Positions 61,113 through 64,000 of a stretch of 64,000 nt of DNA are shown in pieces. A program made the translations under genes and the position numbers. The stretch spans positions 210,809 to 274,808 of the forward strand of contig JACRLG010000028.1 in the NCBI GenBank assembly GCA_016235345.1. Direction: 5' to 3'. Position 1 is the first letter of the stretch. Each line of letters opens with the position of its first letter. The notes under the pieces were generated by a model. The model was not told the DNA's origin. It was given only the letters and a program-made list of their open reading frames with translations, and did not search any database. This stretch comes from Deltaproteobacteria bacterium (GTDB lineage Bacteria; Desulfobacterota; Desulfobacteria; Desulfobacterales; Desulfatibacillaceae).

Positions 61113-62462
61113 TCACCCCAGGGCGAAAAGCTCCACGGACCCTGTCCGTCCGGGCACGGGGACCGGGCCCAAGGGCCTCGCGTTTGCGGGGGGCGATGAA
61201 AGGCGCGAAAGCACCTCGCGGCTTATGAGCACAGCGGTTCCCAGGGCCTTGTTGAGGGACTCCACGCGGGCGGCCACGTTCACGGTGTCGCCTATGACGG
61301 TGTATTCCCCCCGGCTTTCCGAGCCCAGCACGCCGCACACGGCGGCCCCGGCGTGGATGCCGATGCCGATGCGGGTTTCCGGCAGGCCCTGTTCCCGGAC
61401 GGTGCGCTCCACGGCGCCCTGCATCTCAAGGGCTGCGGCCACCGCGTTTTCGCAATAATCGGGGCTGTTGAGCGGAGCCCCGAAAACCGCCATGAAACCG
61501 TCTCCCAGAAACTTGTTGATTATGCCCTTGTGCCTTTCCACGATTTCAATGAGGGGCAGGAAAAGCCCGTTCAGGTAGTCCATGAGGTCATCGGGCGACA
61601 TCTTCTCGCTTAGAAGGCTGAATCCCCGGATGTCCAGGAAGAGCACAGCCACCTCGCGCTGTTCCGGGGCGGCCTTGCCCTTTTCCAGGAGCTTTTCCGC
61701 CACTGCGTACGACACGTGCCGACCGAAAACGCCGGTTATGCGGTCCTGCTCCAGGACCGAGGCCAGGGCGGCCTCCATGCGGCGGCGTATCTGCCTGGAA
61801 ACAAAGGCCATTGCCGCGCCGAAAAGAAGGAGCATGAGGGCCCGGTCGATGTGCAGGCCCATGAGGTAGAAAAAGCTCTGGCCGATTTTTTCCGGATTCT
61901 CGTTGAAAAGGCGCATGGAGAGTATGAGGTATTCCAGGCAGGCCACCGCCCCCATGAAAAGGCAGAGCCTGGGGCGCAAGCGAAGGGCGGCCATGCCGAT
62001 GAAGAGGAAATACATCATCACGAGCGGGCTGTGCAGGGTGTCGATGCCGATGATCCTTGAGGCAAGGAACATTCCGAAGGTGGGGATGCTGGCCTCGGCC
62101 AGGGCGTTGCCGTAAAGGCCGGGGGTGGGAAAGGGCCTCCCGTGCTCCTTAAACCAGGAAAAGACCCGGCTCACGCCCCATTCGTAGGCGGCCACCGTTG
62201 CCAGGAACACGGCCACGAAGGGGTGCACGTCCTCGCCGAAGGGAAGCGGGACGGCCTTTGCGAGGTTCAAAAGCGGGACGTGGCGGGTGACCAGGACGTG
62301 CAGGGCGCTCACCGCGAAAAGGGCCGAGAGCAAAAGCGCCCGCGTTCTTTCGGCGGCCAGGACCTCGGTTTCAAAGCCCCGCCGGAAAGCCTCGCTCCGC
62401 AGGCCCCACGACCGCGCAAACTCCAGGCCCGCCCGAATGCTTTCCGGCAATGGTTTTTTCAC
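61113..62462 (-). CDS. Membrane-bound class III adenylate cyclase
   Basis: A 449-residue protein: N-terminal region with about six membrane segments (50-225) and a C-terminal class III cyclase domain from about 265. Catalytic residues are in VAVLFLDIRGFSLLSEKM and KFLGDGFMAVFG (metal aspartates), with VIGDTVNVAARVE carrying the transition-state asparagine and arginine. The lysine in INKFLGD and the aspartate in VIGDT fit adenylate rather than guanylate specificity. GTG 62462 is preferred: AAGGGG lies four bases upstream, whereas the longer frame begins in repeat B4. cAMP made here could feed the cNMP-PilZ protein at 12362-13075. Confidence 0.85.
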   Translation of the reverse strand: MKKPLPESIRAGLEFARSWGLRSEAFRRGFETEVLAAERTRALLLSALFAVSALHVLVTRHVPLLNLAKAVPLPFGEDVHPFVAVFLATVAAYEWGVSRVFSWFKEHGRPFPTPGLYGNALAEASIPTFGMFLASRIIGIDTLHSPLVMMYFLFIGMAALRLRPRLCLFMGAVACLEYLILSMRLFNENPEKIGQSFFYLMGLHIDRALMLLLFGAAMAFVSRQIRRRMEAALASVLEQDRITGVFGRHVSYAVAEKLLEKGKAAPEQREVAVLFLDIRGFSLLSEKMSPDDLMDYLNGLFLPLIEIVERHKGIINKFLGDGFMAVFGAPLNSPDYCENAVAAALEMQGAVERTVREQGLPETRIGIGIHAGAAVCGVLGSESRGEYTVIGDTVNVAARVESLNKALGTAVLISREVLSRLSSPPANARPLGPVPVPGRTGSVELFALG

Positions 62463-62513
62463 CAGGCCCCTTTTCGGAAAAGCCGGAGTGAGATGTAATT
62501 GCACAACCCCGCT

Positions 62514-62616
62514 TAGGTTGGGTGGTTTAAGCCCAAGGGCAGGTTCGCCCAACAATTACCCAATGAAGCCAAGATGTTGGGTGAACCTGTGCTTCGCACA
62601 GAACCACCCAACCTAC
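62514..62616. repeat. Repeat family B, copy B4
   Basis: TAGGTTGGGTGGTTTAAGCC at the left and GAACCACCCAACCTA at the right, with inner GGTTCGCCCAAC and GTTGGGTGAACC. Same architecture as B3. It fills the gap between the cyclase start and the stop of the gene at 62613. Confidence 0.8.
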
Positions 62617-63119
62617 AAGCTCTGATTTTCGGGATAGTACGTAACATCTATATAGTTTAGCCTTATAATGACAAACTTGTAAAAATGTTCATATCGCCAA
62701 CTGAATTGAGTTTCGATTTCACCATTATTATATTGATGACAAATTTCAACTTCATCTTTCCAGCTCTCAGGCGATGGTTTGCCAAGTATGGATTCAATAT
62801 ATTCCGGCGTTGTTTTCCTGGTGATAGCGGTTACAGTGTTATTGACTACAATAATCCCATTAAATGGCTTTGCAAAATCTGTTTTATTAAAGAATACTGA
62901 AAAACTGGTAAGTTTATTCTTTTCAACGCCTATTGAAATACCATATTTACGTAGGCATATCGATTTATCATGTTGTTCTATATTATACTTAAGACCTAAA
63001 AATGACAGATTATAAATATAAGTAAATAATTTTATGCCATTAACGCTGAAGTCGTCAAAATTTATTATAACATGGCATGTGTCATCGATTACGCTGATCG
63101 CTTCAGGTAGCTTCTTCAT
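62613..63119 (-). CDS. Hypothetical protein in an AT-rich patch
   Basis: A 168-residue soluble protein; aromatic-rich, no signal peptide or membrane segment. I do not recognise the family. The segment TTPEYIESILGKPSPESWKDE recalls small immunity-like or DUF domains but this is not enough for a name. AT-rich unlike both neighbours, likely acquired. The stop lies at the edge of repeat B4. ATG 63119 has a weak ribosome site. Confidence 0.5.
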   Translation of the reverse strand: MKKLPEAISVIDDTCHVIINFDDFSVNGIKLFTYIYNLSFLGLKYNIEQHDKSICLRKYGISIGVEKNKLTSFSVFFNKTDFAKPFNGIIVVNNTVTAITRKTTPEYIESILGKPSPESWKDEVEICHQYNNGEIETQFSWRYEHFYKFVIIRLNYIDVTYYPENQSL

Positions 63120-63177
63120 ATAGCTATTCTTTGCATTGATATATAATTGAACAATTATACCGTTTTTGCGCAGGCGA

Positions 63178-64000
63178 CTAGCTCACCATCATTGAGTCCC
63201 GGCGCGCCTTGGCTGTGGCCAGGTCCTCGCCGCTTATGACGGAGGTGGTCTTTATGACGAAACCTATCTTGCGGCCCTTGTATTTTTCCGTGGCGGTCAT
63301 GGAAAGACGCCCCTCCTTGTTGAGGGAAAAGGTGATCCTAAGCACGGTTTTGGCCGGAAGATCGGGGGGCAGCACCACCCAGGCCCGGCCTATTTCCGCC
63401 GTCTGCTCCACCGCCACCCACTCGTCGTCCTCCTCGCTTTCAACGAGCCGCAACTGGATGCCCTTCTGGTTCGGGACCGAGGTGGAAAAAATCTTCTCGC
63501 CCATTGCCGGAAGAACCCTGTTCTTGGGGATGACGATAAAGACCGTCTCGTGGCCGTCCTTGGCCTTGGTGAGAAAGCCCATGGACTTGCACACCACGTC
63601 CTGGATTTCCATCATGGAGTTGCGAACGGCGGCCACGGCGTAGCCGGTGTCCTCGGCCACCTCCTTCACCGACTCCTCTATCACCTGCACGGGCACGTCT
63701 ATGTCGATGTCCGAAAGTTCCTCGTCCAGGGTCTTCTTGGCGCTCCTGATCTTCTCGCCCCTGTCCGTGGGGTCCCAGGAGGCGTCAAGGGTAAGCTCCA
63801 GGTGGCCGTCGAGGTCGTCAAGGGAGGGCATCTTGGACTCGGCCTTTCTGGCAACCTTTTCCAGGTTGTCGGCCAACTCCCCCAAGTCCATCTTTATATC
63901 CACCTTTTTGGAGATGCGCTCCACCATGCGGTCGCGGAGAAAGAGCTTCCAGCCGAAGATGGCCGCGCCCCGCGCTATGGCCTCCTCAGGGTGGTAGAGC
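63178..64000 (-). CDS. Hsp70-family protein, C-terminal part (cut by window edge)
   Basis: Reading continues open to base 64000, so the ATG at 63927 is not the true start. The edge codes YHPEEAIARGAA followed by IFGWKL, the end of the Hsp70 ATPase domain (compare NPDEAVAxGAA). After a charged linker a substrate-binding-like domain follows: VFIVIPKNRVLPAMGEKIFST, GRAWVVLPPDLPAKTVLRITFSLNKEGRLSMTATEKYKG. The helical lid of DnaK is missing, so this is an Hsp70 relative rather than DnaK itself. The ATPase part lies outside the window. Confidence 0.8.
   Translation of the reverse strand, partial: LYHPEEAIARGAAIFGWKLFLRDRMVERISKKVDIKMDLGELADNLEKVARKAESKMPSLDDLDGHLELTLDASWDPTDRGEKIRSAKKTLDEELSDIDIDVPVQVIEESVKEVAEDTGYAVAAVRNSMMEIQDVVCKSMGFLTKAKDGHETVFIVIPKNRVLPAMGEKIFSTSVPNQKGIQLRLVESEEDDEWVAVEQTAEIGRAWVVLPPDLPAKTVLRITFSLNKEGRLSMTATEKYKGRKIGFVIKTTSVISGEDLATAKARRDSMMVS

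Noticed and set aside
62463-62555. N-terminal extension of the adenylate cyclase
   Set aside because: It runs into repeat B4; GTG 62462 has AAGGGG upstream and gives a normal N-terminus.

Overview
The window reads as chromosomal DNA of a strictly anaerobic, Gram-negative Desulfobacterota-type bacterium, most likely a sulfate-reducing relative of the Desulfobacterales. The grounds are the overall GC-rich coding sequence, a Tol-Pal and Mla-type envelope gene set, and genes I associate with that group: a PxxKW cysteine-rich protein, a double-cubane-type 2-hydroxyacyl-CoA dehydratase relative, a DUF362 ferredoxin-like protein, a DUF6178 protein and an EndoQ-UvrD fusion. I saw no rRNA, tRNA, CRISPR array, transposase or phage gene. 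The genus is inference; no marker was searched.

Layout. 1-2024: tandem duplication and a membrane VWA-FHA protein. 2321-10041, + strand: pckA, an AmpG-like permease, DUF6178, then a DctP-type binding protein directly followed by an ECF/Cbi-type T component and ATPase. 10098-16567, - strand: an AT-rich membrane protein, a methyltransferase, a lytic transglycosylase, a cNMP-PilZ protein and a large EndoQ-UvrD fusion. 16666-19311, + strand: an apparently split RdgC and an AAA/DUF4143 ATPase under a palindromic promoter. 19523-32324, - strand: a zinc-ribbon plus deoxyribosyltransferase/TIR-like protein, DUF2442-radC, an mlaEFD set with a degenerate ATPase, aldehyde dehydrogenase with a second DctP protein, rseP, an aminotransferase, PxxKW and the double-cubane protein. 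32509-40085, - strand: one long operon tolQ-tolR-tolA-tolB-pal-pal-cpoB-ruvC-ruvA behind a good sigma70-like promoter. 40331-48843: small lipoproteins, nadK (+), then - strand TMTC-like TPR protein, two ABC-2 permeases, rlmE and yebC. 49021-64000: mixed metabolic and hypothetical genes, aspS and hisS, an adenylate cyclase, and the C-terminal part of an Hsp70-family protein cut by the window edge. Five AT-rich patches (about 10.1-10.6, 19.5-20.6, 53.2-53.6, 60.3-61.1 and 62.6-63.1 kb) look acquired.

The most striking structure is a dispersed palindromic element (family A here), 15 copies in 64 kb, each about 110-175 bases. Twelve copies abut or overlap a stop codon, all twelve in the same orientation relative to the gene. 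The two arms of a copy match each other better than they match other copies, and in several copies the far arm is an inverted copy of the neighbouring gene's own last bases including its stop codon. A second inner stem occurs in two alternative sequence versions, each self-complementary. This looks like a structure-conserved, 3'-end-targeted element. Two further families (B, TAGGTTGGGTG type; C, CATTCCGGC type) are also present.

How the genes work together: the tol operon and the Mla-like set maintain the outer membrane, with the recombination genes ruvC-ruvA riding on the tol transcript. RdgC, RadC, RuvAC and EndoQ-UvrD give a notable amount of DNA repair. pckA, NAD kinase, the GlcD-type oxidase, aldehyde dehydrogenase and the double-cubane protein are scattered central and anaerobic metabolism. 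Start sites, repeat ends and motif alignments were read by eye.
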